From Elusimicrobiota bacterium (lineage in GTDB: Bacteria > Elusimicrobiota > Elusimicrobia > F11), in assembly GCA_022072025.1 (NCBI GenBank), contig JAJVIP010000027.1, forward strand, positions 1-64,000: a DNA stretch of 64,000 nt, given 5' to 3'. Positions within the stretch are counted from its first letter, which is position 1. Each line of letters begins with the position of its first letter. Positions 53,901 to 57,474 of this stretch are shown one piece after another. Below the pieces are notes generated by a model. That model saw nothing but the letters and a program-made list of their open reading frames with translations. It had not been told where the DNA came from and searched no databases. Position numbers and translations under genes: made by a program.

Positions 53901-55143
53901 GGAAAGGGAACTCTATAAACGGTTTGTTCGGGCCCTTTATCCCAATACAGAGGAAAAAATGGAACTATGGAATTTTCCTCTCGACGCTTTTATGACTCGT
54001 TTGGATTCAGAGAAATACCTGAGCAGGGGAATTCGACACATTCACATTCAATCCGATCGAGATGCACAAGTCGCGTTGAGCAAAGTGTTCAACAGATACT
54101 TGCAGTTCCAGATTGATTTATTAAACCGTTTGGTTTCCGATGGGGGCTTCCGTCTGATTGTTTTTGATTTGGCTCATTCTGCCGCGCCAGTAGGAGCAAC
54201 ACCAGGCCAAGTACAAACCTTGAAAGATTGGGTGAATCAATCGTTGGAAGAGGACAAGAAATCGGATCCTCAATATGTTAAAGAAGAACTAAATATTATT
54301 TCGCACATATTTAAAGGGAATGATCAGGAAATAAAGAAGTTTCAGCTGGACTATTGGTTTAAGCTCAGAGAAATAAGGCATCAGCAGGCCATAAAGATTG
54401 AAATTACCAATGACACGCTAAAGAGATATGTCAATTCCATTCCCGGTAAATTCATTAGTGTTGGATTTGAACCTGTATATCAAAAGAATAGCACGCTTAC
54501 GGTACTGCACTTGGTAACGAATGAATATCAAAAGGACACATTTTGTACGAGAGATGCCTTGGCTTCGGCTGTTAATGCTCAAATGTTGCCTAAAAAATCT
54601 GTGGGGATAGCGATTCAGGACAATTCAGCTCTAAACGAATTTCTCACAGCCCCTCCGGACACGAACATCGAATACAATCAATTGAAAAATTTTGACTTCG
54701 CTTTTGTCACAACTAATCAGGGGGGGTCCGATCCTGATTTCTCTATGGATTATGATCCAGACCCAACCAGTAGAATTCGACCACCAAATCCTGAATTTAA
54801 TTCTCCGTTGCCTGACGCTCCTTCATGGGTTGGAATGGCCTGTATTTCTATTTGGAATTGGCTTGGACAATTTTGGCGGCCCTTTCTTGGCAATGCGCGG
54901 ATGGCGACTGCGGCTGTGTTTATTGGCGCCGGAATCGATTTTATTTCGAGTGTAAACTTTTTTCTTTTCCTGATCTTGCCCGCGGCAATCTGGGCCTGCT
55001 CCATTCCTGTCACAACCAGAGGGTCTCGGAGAACCCCAGATAAAAACCCCGAGAAAACGAATAATTCAACAAATTCAGATTGGCGAACCCATCCACTGAC
55101 CCGCAGCCCTTCGACCTGGAAAAAAATCCTACGCCAAGCCTAA
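38965..55143 (+). CDS. Giant multidomain membrane-anchored protein (about 5,390 residues)
   Basis: One uninterrupted frame of 16.2 kb. A signal peptide (IRSIATISLIFYGFTNVLFA) follows ATG 38965 or 38980 (the latter has GGGGGT 7 nt upstream). Approximate order: ChaN/TraB-like domain 119-552; hydrophobic segment 640-700; CheR-like methyltransferase domain 820-1060; membrane module copy 1 1120-1272; AceE-like E1 1273-2111; membrane module copy 2 2118-2308; unknown acidic region with a putative linker 2309-2870; seven excisionase-like units 2878-3460; membrane segment 3475-3620; helical region to 4030; two paralogous modules 4036-4570 and 4607-5265; terminal hydrophobic helix about 5300-5350. Function is unknown. 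Giant proteins are known from Omnitrophota; this architecture is new to me. Whether it is made as one chain is not shown. Confidence 0.75.
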   Translation: MGVILMNLKPLLIRSIATISLIFYGFTNVLFAHSAETNFWKERGNVVKKQNNELVLANLPMSPTPRPGIIPIPGLSSLSKAQFPAGIAPFTGTPTEIQFLSSLLPFGTFRKITQPKSPNPNHQTIIHIQDVHMNREAQKNISLAIQNLVGQQKVNWVAIEGGFGPIDLSVFHQFPDQKTVKEAADYMLRENNIAGPLHAMFSSTAHRHSPTILGVDDFTHYRSNVEAYKRSAPLVKLHKEQWTRRRAEIQSKKINTLNPPLARFDAVVESYRRGDTSLGGFAQELKRFQPRTSISTFKMFASFIEALNLEGSLDFSRVEHERSLVLSRLTPKLTSPQTKNLIDTTLAYRSGNISHANFYEYLRTLSLKNGVDMTAYPAMNAYLRYMLLSESIDGEKLFSEISGLEKSTFDHLMQTPQERELIQESKRVYLVGKLLDFALTKEEWEEYKLNPSLGTWAQTTETSLAPFEDFYREAEIRDEMMAKNFLKALKGQGTSVLVTGGFHSSGITQRLADSGHTVVSFVPKITKVDTSEGTQYLSLFTQEKTPLEKLFEGEKLFLSPEQGTTAQIRLLGLLICCATFLRGTVADPTITSFFKYSWQIPMASFHKKSKRAVRLSTEKFSLEVNYPELFFDKKIFISFDRFIPVRALVAPLSAWIISQITGIFPDNSYFFAVYICAVSIGFLLRIGLHPSLPISALGKSTSLFPRIKNSNNLSLGPWLFSIGFTATRKIRQQTNDAAVMKIIISQSLDVISKNPEILETQRLPKNIQENFLMEIRDEKARNGVVEKFLPFFLPLLLERKKARKSIDVNHLATLIASSLVFTTDGTRLFRFDVSTFRQFIRRIIAAKSNSNEKTLTLRHLGASSGEEPYSAAIIIHQELIRRHRDMGVNSSADDWIKEWDIQIDAFDKRFSNLERIQNGSFRSTIPQNMQRINEIELTAHEKEQYLKSNQMSLQLKTWIHPIFIDLEEPDYLDHLKKPYDVTFACNVLPYLTHRAQRRVIEIITESRSPSHLFLFGGIGSNIDFAIEYSYGKITNPEKWPYFYKSTLQSWREYLTRQNEWSPVGFVDSLFHLGIFGFSQDASLARSFLNSPANDIRETATWALERMKKETSSPHSQVPTPGAWGLWAHLGLNKILGLKWIGHIESWITLGSIAALLEWYAPQGPPALFIVVALITVLNFFIHLFTGVLDQNAELKKLPDNKGRWNPTPGPSPDGEGNYFASAARATLTASSAYMGLIAILPAMFIGGEGWIPWLAKWGLVILGALYGGWVHGNLSVRGLAWSRSFAGTFTTQIDEPKWNSIAKRILWIAVKMIAVANEGKHSVKIGGHQAASASALHLMMAVHLFVRRPDDVVSDKPHASPIYHAIQYLIGNLNKESLRKLRDANAAGKGDAGLQSYPSMKDPDFMDAPTGSVGLGPAAMVGAAISHRMLKNQRFPVAENPRFISIVGDAESDEGNFQEILDEAARYKLGNVIHLVDYNRMSLDGYRDSQHRKALLGLYRAKGWNVVELRWGRKMQSAFLKRNGGVFKEVLENLEDTFFTKLTAHEAATIRTMLLGVAQKLQNKQGTKKVTPLKNFLAQYSDTDLKNLFMDVGGHDLKLLVDTLNSIPADGGVPVVIVADTHKGWGLPEMLGKHDNHMLRAKDPGLAQLATEAGVTPDEDPFPRFEYGTAEELALRPRWKWRRQPPISIGHKEIAGPVPDRIEPAPSNRRSVSTHEYMNDVLTRMSRIAATPANDLSPEDRPLKSFAERIIKIFPDVGLSTMLNKYDEIFTVNGDPHQDLMDQLDSSHESKSPRSSPNGRVVRLGIKEMAAVTIGAALGKMEPVFGVRMIPILVGYPMFLARRAMDALHHGAYWGTRMLIIGTPSGSTTAPEGAQHQSVEDPAIMLSIPNTEIWDPAFPQELEMVFPHVLKGISQPTNEKDGYIPYIRLTTLQLEHNTLLDHLKSHVANQGKSDEDILKEWRQDVLEGGYRLLDYRGYEGYDPAQNVVNILAAGVMAHEAIKASKKLWEEHRIYANVIVASSATKLKRTHSRHLRQLIPIEEMTDTPLVTVADATPEYLSGIGALADVRGSVTDLGAKDFGFSARAPEALYQHHKIDADLIVKAAMGESLEERQPTTQVPGAWGLWAHLGLNKILGLKWIGHIESWITLGAIAALLEWYAPQGPPALFIVVALITVLNFFIHLCTGVLDSGGSPGRSKSGVTLPQYFSGDTSPGKVAAQRAVLDQNAELKKLPDNKGRWHPTPGPSPDGEGNYFASAARATLTASSAYMGLIAILPAMFIGGEGWIPWLAKWGLVILGALYGGWVHGETNLSTHFRFSPVKFKTTALLLGMFALLFQQINFAEGYEALIAKLVLAGSFALAMSAAELRYGDDDLLEDFERELRKFHVSCLSYLIETNVRDQQLKSERRDAARNALVAFMNQYRERLQNIPQIYPDRLLEIFNENSLKIADLNNVVDAISKVEAMAEAAAMPHEGVVVPKEQRSPKPKKNIFGEDIDAEEDDDLLPEQKTPSFNDAEAVSDVGLSKKLRQLFEQYETVFGNHIKAKRANKQKSQASLNALADQISEGRTVIQGKPADYPSSAKVCQDYGFPLDTQSQADFISAYSRSMEVAAVGYRYMANRTYLVRIPDDGRLGLFPGERVSFNRAFSQPAIVKVYWDDTDQRVVLDACSIGSRPWLLRRMYWDDAAKRFVNIHSLRDREAVGYRRIPAVQFPNHEEWANMNVPDSVSFDYQKFLGATRLEATQAGRAIVERLVRNGVLPVDGRTGQIPARAARQVMYTAAAMIQEEYDLWSVAERLLHARGVDATSTRIDRERTKIWLFLTGGSRHNKDKPNDHNPNAAYIANSASFGKDGYRLSRLDALYVVIEGEMMAQSQAVTEWGEAKKITGLPPSLEQEQFCAAFSFTRTKRHIWVRRGSHVLVNVEELRSYLSSLNEFDTPLAIDEVFLRDTLAKNLAAGRNDGPYLNGPAAMTYLGLEKGRHQSFVQLMSPVNDKENLWFVRRGQIFFVEKNLKAWVEKLSVGAASREQSQTDMPSLSKGGKKIIADIVKVAYRRKSGGTLLRPAKAMRYLGLNKDQSQSFRRWVAAGGAGSFLVWCGGQLFYKRADLIDWVGRFVHDEQTQLLPLRTPKQRIRAKIIARILKKHLKKELGALLTPAEAMVKVKSFRKAWRRWVTYMESIDESSVWIVRSGVRLVLQKRLFSWRDRLAKSKHLKGKPTSETRETLQNIAWKKLEAEHGKLLSPEKAMHCIGLGRDALRPFEANFSHTHGKTGKPLYLQRAGAKFYIRSALLEWKKSLLSREGVYDYELTTGGKTIVANLLRKEFEKKNGKLLSPLQAMKRIGWSRWQTQTFIELHQKTETGDPIVIRLGNLNFFSEKSLARWMEEQKVRLDEARHNYGTKSGPAVLIEFPKAMSIIGWHPKQAGYFMTHTEQLQAPDVVVNVGGKAYVVLHQLELWKARRDAERAGGAAPALKAQSTSNRAILRGWNPYSLRTDVLFVPDDEFLKVIWWLFNLPEFFRDHPGTWWKQLMRFAGLLAVNAAILAPPFSLFFLPIDYGVFELNLLVLWWFFSIGLTYIHALSSPSYEPPWHLKLAVGPVYAAQFLTHALYNLFTHYIGAALSAEPSRSSAPKNDIAQQLDDVIGVPVELGIGKKYEETVRDLTRRDRSQVEPPTVRKIQSALPNFNPQFHPIDINLSREWEKRVPLPGPFDVYSEYAEAVYYLRGYLIGCGVTEDQLRQEQFELDHHSTLRCPLPELIRRTIFILHRYAPDQSAVWRDHHLIWMSGEIRDVRNAAQGVINERMRRVAETQPENIPETIFALLQSERMMITLILVALGIAKKTDSVFLSHFHGINDLLFEQVQGIAVDGRAIPLEKLKVVNARLIEHFRFSFDILKVTRNRTDTVKAMLSENQRVVDLLRTSNVSVAALYLKKALFFFLAEKSRESQFDMQKEMGDFFMSISDLIRSLEKHSSSPKIIFTENFSFVAHVLDAMQQLGFENILPKHLPVKAIENLKAAGDFEFNPLLSDVKGHRFRFSFGGYPMVFERILGAVIFIVGAGWFICGAWDQAFLSVALICVPAVIFGWRFHGFFNRLAGRLGWFSMSLYPGADEGNREIFIPIPGSNQPILYRHSASHYDDWTVGVYRHNNYPDAQGSFIKSIEQWWKEGAEDSVFKLPQMQEHFFWLLDNIYTPQLEVADEVHDRLSYEMKKYFEILCRYGPGFMGYALLRLVILENTLKPLVSKDPRAIKHLWLVKFLQMRIRDQEPGTFGSTLASFALLRPEFAKEVEALLESTNLWEGVWTKGGTQPHQEFTASFWARIIGLDLINNITDQNQKKLLIEFLAELLPINEEKRHAWDNPLTGFMAKLQAQERVTHIHIEPTQLIERNAKEGALGNYLQFQLRLVQALIETQRFRRIILTDKHSPYQFDKPDHTTPFGSFMTKVKKICDEYNVEILHSTEFLNEGNSKQNQEPFISLGFSAPAPETDSLYVFHEIMAELRQFPPFNPKHYLKGVVHQIHETTPTRDTNRTVGLEISSKKNTSTIWAHSIYGMGHMNFYQYAFVTSSLRDDNKESSGPTGAPSLKKEFRDSLNPENSLISHVLARLAVGPENSLGMENVGLMIFGVIGIWMLGPVWGLCAVVGGFALLHFKQFRRRYKSWRAQNESGWAAFWWAKNLTVFLAAATVLTTALNLPALVIHFSQRFIQPFNPVYTSIGFPHILAILAITAVGWWFHGFINPHIQDWGFTPMSLRGPTCISIKILGPSKLIDFSYDNPYLNPESNHDEIAAHNYQPNDSSELSNLINQWWKDNPGLSYLTNRHFKTHYFWLLENVYSQDFHLEPAVRHHLAQSLEHYFQSIEEKNEDFLLFALIRLIIALHNVGKQNEEYIPGWVGAHKNLLLGLIGQLTGEFDSAPEWTPEFIEFTLNYLASHEPALLPQIDFLRNSKNFIDENRKSVDRKKIKKGSIGNISGPDWNYQSYAPNLKNRRERELYKRFVRALYPNTEEKMELWNFPLDAFMTRLDSEKYLSRGIRHIHIQSDRDAQVALSKVFNRYLQFQIDLLNRLVSDGGFRLIVFDLAHSAAPVGATPGQVQTLKDWVNQSLEEDKKSDPQYVKEELNIISHIFKGNDQEIKKFQLDYWFKLREIRHQQAIKIEITNDTLKRYVNSIPGKFISVGFEPVYQKNSTLTVLHLVTNEYQKDTFCTRDALASAVNAQMLPKKSVGIAIQDNSALNEFLTAPPDTNIEYNQLKNFDFAFVTTNQGGSDPDFSMDYDPDPTSRIRPPNPEFNSPLPDAPSWVGMACISIWNWLGQFWRPFLGNARMATAAVFIGAGIDFISSVNFFLFLILPAAIWACSIPVTTRGSRRTPDKNPEKTNNSTNSDWRTHPLTRSPSTWKKILRQA
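39319..40620 (+). other. ChaN/TraB-GumN-like domain in the giant protein
   Basis: IIHIQDVHMNREAQKNI, then VAIEGGFGPIDLS, and near the end EIRDEMMAKNFLKAL and VLVTGGFHSSGI. The order (His-containing first strand, acidic second strand, RD..MA helix, GGFHS strand) matches the ChaN/erythromycin-esterase/TraB superfamily. Some of these bind haem or act as metallopeptidases. Substrate unknown. Confidence 0.5.
41419..42150 (+). other. CheR-like methyltransferase domain in the giant protein
   Basis: TRLFRFDVSTFRQFIRRI then LRHLGASSGEEPYSAAIIIH correspond to the CheR FFR region and its GxxxGEEPYS SAM motif. QIDAFDKRFSNLERIQNGSF matches the DIDxxxLxxAxxGxY stretch. FACNVLPYLTHRAQRRVIEI matches the CheR FCRNVLIYF stretch. 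No chemotaxis genes are nearby, so it probably modifies something else or is degenerate. Confidence 0.6.
42321..42780 (+). repeat. 460-bp direct repeat, copy 1 (membrane module)
   Basis: Nearly identical to 45321-45885 once the 105-bp insertion there is removed; I count roughly ten mismatches, nearly all in the first half. It encodes hydrophobic helices (WGLWAHLGLNKILGL, IVVALITVLNFFIHL, LIAILPAMFIGGEGW). In its middle is a GGGGAGGGG palindrome (42591-42612). The start-to-start spacing to copy 2 is exactly 3,000 nt, a multiple of three. Confidence 0.9.
42781..45300 (+). other. AceE-like pyruvate dehydrogenase E1 module in the giant protein
   Basis: About 840 residues. Marks of the homodimeric E1/transketolase family: SVKIGGHQAASASAL, HASPIYHAIQYLIG, GLQSYPSM, GSVGLGPAAM, the thiamine-diphosphate site VGDAESDEGNFQEILDEAAR with VDYNRMSLDG, ADTHKGWGLPEM, then IPILVGYPMF, IIGTPSGSTTAPEGAQHQSV and PNTEIWDP. 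Both halves of the enzyme are represented, although the usual N-terminal ~80 residues look shortened. No E2 or E3 gene lies in the window. A cytosolic-type enzyme between membrane modules is unusual. Confidence 0.75.
45321..45885 (+). repeat. 460-bp direct repeat, copy 2, with 105-bp insertion
   Basis: Second copy of the membrane module, interrupted in frame by the element at 45532-45626 plus its duplicated target. From about 45637 to the repeat end I see a single difference from copy 1 (AAC/CAC), so the duplication is recent or kept alike by gene conversion. Confidence 0.9.
45522..45636 (+). mobile_element. Palindromic mini-element with 10-bp target duplication
   Basis: TGTCCTTGAC occurs at 45522-45531 and again at 45627-45636. 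Repeat copy 1 has this 10-mer once (about 42522), showing the empty site. The 95 bp between hold three stem-loops: CCCCGGAC/GTCCGGGG, TTTTCCGGG/CCCGGAAAA and CAGCCC/GGGCTG. Total gain is 105 bp = 35 codons, so the frame stays open. No transposase is encoded. Confidence 0.8.
47590..49345 (+). repeat. Tandem array of seven excisionase/MerR-like units in the giant protein
   Basis: Units of roughly 85-95 residues repeat the pattern LLSPxxAMxxIGxxxxQxxxF...VxRxGxxxFxxxxxLxxWxxxL. The best copies start near nt 47600, 47845, 48130, 48405, 48667, 48940 and 49167 (for example GKLLSPEKAMHCIGLGRDAL; GKLLSPLQAMKRIGWSRWQ). This resembles HTH_17/excisionase winged-helix domains (LLTPEEAAELLGVSRxT...GGRxRFxxxDLxxWL). 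They are joined by Lys-rich helices (KIIARILKKHLKKELG). DNA binding is inferred only. Confidence 0.55.
51070..54760 (+). repeat. Two paralogous ~600-residue modules at the giant protein C-terminus
   Basis: Module 1 (about 51070-52680) and module 2 (about 52785-54760) share order and wording: GWRFHGFFN / GWWFHGFIN, HFFWLLDNIYTPQ / HYFWLLENVYSQD, AWDNPLTGFMAKLQAQERVT / LWNFPLDAFMTRLDSEKYLS, ITHIHIE / IRHIHIQ-type strands, NYLQFQLRLVQALIE / RYLQFQIDLLNRLVS. Each begins with a hydrophobic segment. Similarity is at protein level only, so this duplication is older than the 460-bp repeat. No family recognised. Confidence 0.7.
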
Positions 55144-55296
55144 GTTAGAATGTGCCGATACAACCCATTCCTTTCGATAAAAGGAACCCCAAAGGGGGGA
55201 GAACATCCTCACCGAGAGAGAAGAACTTAAACCATCGGTCCCAATAGAATCCATTTTCCCCATTGAAATTGGCCTTAAAATCGCTAACCTTGGGCC

Positions 55297-55611
55297 ATGC
55301 AATTTATTAAAGACCTGCTTCGGTGGTTTGTCAATGGTGGAAACGCAAAAAACGAACTGCAAAATCAACCCATTTCTGACACCTCTGAATCTCACAAATC
55401 CATCCCTTTACAAGTTCAACCCAAGAATCAATGCTCACCCACCTTCGATTTTTTAAAAGAAAGCAGACCTGAGGATTTTTTGATCGACCTTCAATCCATT
55501 CGTCCTTTGGCGGAACAATTTGACCGCGCCAGAGAAGACCTCCTTCATGAGCTCCAACGCTTGGCTCCCAGGAAAAAACGCCTTCTCGAAATTTTTAAAG
55601 ACGCGGCATGA
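55297..55611 (+). CDS. Hypothetical protein upstream of PilZ
   Basis: 104 residues, hydrophilic, with a C-terminal helical half (SIRPLAEQFDRAREDLLHEL) rich in Arg/Lys and no membrane helix or signal peptide. No family recognised. Its stop overlaps the start of the PilZ gene by ATGA, so the two are translated together and may work together. The 153-bp gap after the giant ORF holds a small CCCC/GGGG hairpin near 55190 and nothing else I can name. Confidence 0.55.
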   Translation: MQFIKDLLRWFVNGGNAKNELQNQPISDTSESHKSIPLQVQPKNQCSPTFDFLKESRPEDFLIDLQSIRPLAEQFDRAREDLLHELQRLAPRKKRLLEIFKDAA

Positions 55612-55973
55612 GTTCCAACGACCGCCGTAAGGCCGACCGTTTCGATACCACTCTTGAAGTCAGCGTCCGATTTATGCCAGATGGAACCCCCATCAAAGGG
55701 TTTGGCTTGGAAATAGGCCCCAATGGTATGCGCCTCAAAACCACCATTCCCTTGGTTGAAGCCTCCTACATCCATATTTCATTTGAACAAGCGTCCAACA
55801 ACACCCATTGTGAAGGACGCGTGGTGTGGACTCAAAGGAACGCCACCGCCTCCGGCTACGAAAGCGGCATTGACATTCAAAAATGGGGGGGCAGCGTTCC
55901 CGATCACAACCGCCTGTTGGAAGATCTTCCCCTCGTACAGCCCAAAAAAGATCGCCGAAAAACATCCCGCTAA
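55608..55973 (+). CDS. PilZ-domain protein
   Basis: 121 residues. RRKADRFDTTLEVSVRF holds the RxxxR arm of PilZ and GLEIGPNGMRLKT stands in place of the usual D/NxSxxG strand. PilZ domains bind cyclic di-GMP through these two motifs. Here the second motif is changed (GPNG), so binding may be weak. It is a single-domain protein that could report c-di-GMP to another component. Coupled to the preceding small gene. Confidence 0.75.
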   Translation: MSSNDRRKADRFDTTLEVSVRFMPDGTPIKGFGLEIGPNGMRLKTTIPLVEASYIHISFEQASNNTHCEGRVVWTQRNATASGYESGIDIQKWGGSVPDHNRLLEDLPLVQPKKDRRKTSR

Positions 55974-56007
55974 CTCTGATAAAATTTTACACAGGCTTTA
56001 CATACCC

Positions 56008-56036
56008 TTGACATTCAATTTACAGTCATTTCTTAA
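56008..56036 (+). promoter_or_regulatory. Sigma-70-type promoter
   Basis: A perfect TTGACA (56008-56013), 17-nt spacer and TCTTAA (56031-56036) as a fair -10 box. It sits ~60 nt before the start of the small periplasmic gene, which has AAGGAG at 56084-56089. Confidence 0.5.
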
Positions 56037-56096
56037 AATTCGTCTCCTCTCAAAATCATTCTGACCCCCTCCTTCAGATAATCAAGGAGTCTCAAA

Positions 56097-56441
56097 ATGA
56101 AAAAGTTCATTCTCACCCTGGTTTCACTGGGGATCTTCGCAACAAACCTTATCCAAGCTGCCGAAAAACCCGCTGCTTTCTCTGGAGCAGATCGGTTTTA
56201 TGGAAAAATCACCGCCATTGATCACAACCAAAAAAACCTCACCGTCCACAACACAAAACAGAAAATGGACGCGCGTTTCGAATGGTCAGATCAAACTGCG
56301 TTTATTTCCAAAAAGAAACCCATCTCCGTTACGGAATTAAAAGTGGGACAGTCATTGATCGTGGGTTATGTAACCGAAAATAACACCCATCTGGCCCAAA
56401 GAGTCACTCTCAGAGAACCCTTCAAAAAAAACCAACCGTAA
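56097..56441 (+). CDS. Small periplasmic OB-fold-like protein (DUF5666-like)
   Basis: 114 residues with a signal peptide (FILTLVSLGIFATNLIQAAE). The mature part is short strands: FYGKITAIDHNQKNLTVHN, DARFEWSDQTAFI, ITELKVGQSLIVGYV-type. This resembles secreted proteins with DUF5666 or similar OB-folds that hold the phrase 'G.I..ID.....TV....W...T.....L..G..V.V.Y'. Function unknown. It is monocistronic between a good promoter and a strong terminator. Confidence 0.65.
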   Translation: MKKFILTLVSLGIFATNLIQAAEKPAAFSGADRFYGKITAIDHNQKNLTVHNTKQKMDARFEWSDQTAFISKKKPISVTELKVGQSLIVGYVTENNTHLAQRVTLREPFKKNQP

Positions 56442-56453
56442 AACGCCATGTTG

Positions 56454-56492
56454 GCGGCGCCCGCCATCCCAAATGGCGGGCGCCGCATTTTT
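56454..56492 (+). terminator. Rho-independent terminator
   Basis: A perfect 14-bp stem (56454-56467 with 56473-56486, arms GCGGCGCCCGCCAT / ATGGCGGGCGCCGC), 5-nt loop and the following ATTTTTGT. It ends the periplasmic-protein message and separates it from the miaA operon, whose start follows at 56515. Confidence 0.88.
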
Positions 56493-56514
56493 GTCTTTGA
56501 TAGGATCGTTGCGC

Positions 56515-57474
56515 ATGTCACCCGCGCCCCCTTTTATACCTGTTCTCCTTGGACAAACCGCCACTGGAAAAACCGCTATTGGCATTGCCTTGGCACGAAT
56601 CATGGGAGGAGAAATTATTTCGGTGGATTCGAGAAAAGTCTATGAGGGACTGCCCATTGGAACCGCGACTCCCAAAGGACAACGATATCGGGACTCTTGG
56701 CTGGTGGAAGGAGTTCCGCACCACTTGATGGCTTTTCTAAAACCCGATCAACCGTATAATGCCGGAGATTTCGCCCAAGACGCCAGCCAATTGATTGAAG
56801 AAATTCTTGCGAGGGGGAAAAGGCCCCTTCTGGTCGGGGGAACGGGTTTCTATTTCAAGGCTTTGGCCCAAGGCCTCCCTCCACTTCCCAAAGCTGATGC
56901 AAAATTAAGACACCACTTTGAATTAAAAATCCAAAAGGAAGGAATTCAATCTCTGCGCCAAGAATTGAGCCGTGTGGACCCCGAAGCGGCGCAAGCCATC
57001 ACAAGCCGGGATCAACATAAAATAATTCGCGCATTGGAAGTGTTTCACCTCACGGGCCTTCCCTTCTCTTCTTGGAAAAATCAAGCTCGCAAACAAGCCC
57101 CCTATCCGTTTGTGGTCATGGGGCTTCAATATCCTTCAAAACTTTTGGAAAAAAGAATTGAGGAACGTTCCAAGCGAATGTTGGAGGAGGGCATGATCGA
57201 AGAAACAGCCGCGGCCTTGAGAGAGGGTTATTCGCCCAATTGTGCCGCATTATCCAGTTTTGGATACAGAGAAGCTGTTCAGGTGGTTCAGGGAAAAATA
57301 TCCAGGAGTGATTTTTTAAAAGCCCTGATTAAAGGAACAAAAGCCTATGCCAAAAGGCAAAGAACCTGGTTTCGAACCCAAATTTCACCCAGTTGGTTTC
57401 TTTGCGACGATACCACCTCCGAGGTTGAAATGGCCGAGAAAATGAAGGCCTTTTGTTATACTCGCGACACATGA
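56515..57474 (+). CDS. miaA: tRNA dimethylallyltransferase
   Basis: 319 residues. MiaA adds a dimethylallyl group to A37 of tRNAs reading UNN codons. The P-loop GQTATGKT (13-20), the tRNA-binding SVDSRKVYEGLPIGTATP (Arg in place of the usual Gln of DSRQVY), VPHHL and VGGTGFY are all seen. The frame is open back to 56473, but that overlaps the terminator hairpin, so ATG 56515 at the family N-terminus is chosen; TAGGAT precedes it. First gene of a run of seven overlapping genes; its stop overlaps hflX by ATGA. Confidence 0.93.
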   Translation: MSPAPPFIPVLLGQTATGKTAIGIALARIMGGEIISVDSRKVYEGLPIGTATPKGQRYRDSWLVEGVPHHLMAFLKPDQPYNAGDFAQDASQLIEEILARGKRPLLVGGTGFYFKALAQGLPPLPKADAKLRHHFELKIQKEGIQSLRQELSRVDPEAAQAITSRDQHKIIRALEVFHLTGLPFSSWKNQARKQAPYPFVVMGLQYPSKLLEKRIEERSKRMLEEGMIEETAAALREGYSPNCAALSSFGYREAVQVVQGKISRSDFLKALIKGTKAYAKRQRTWFRTQISPSWFLCDDTTSEVEMAEKMKAFCYTRDT

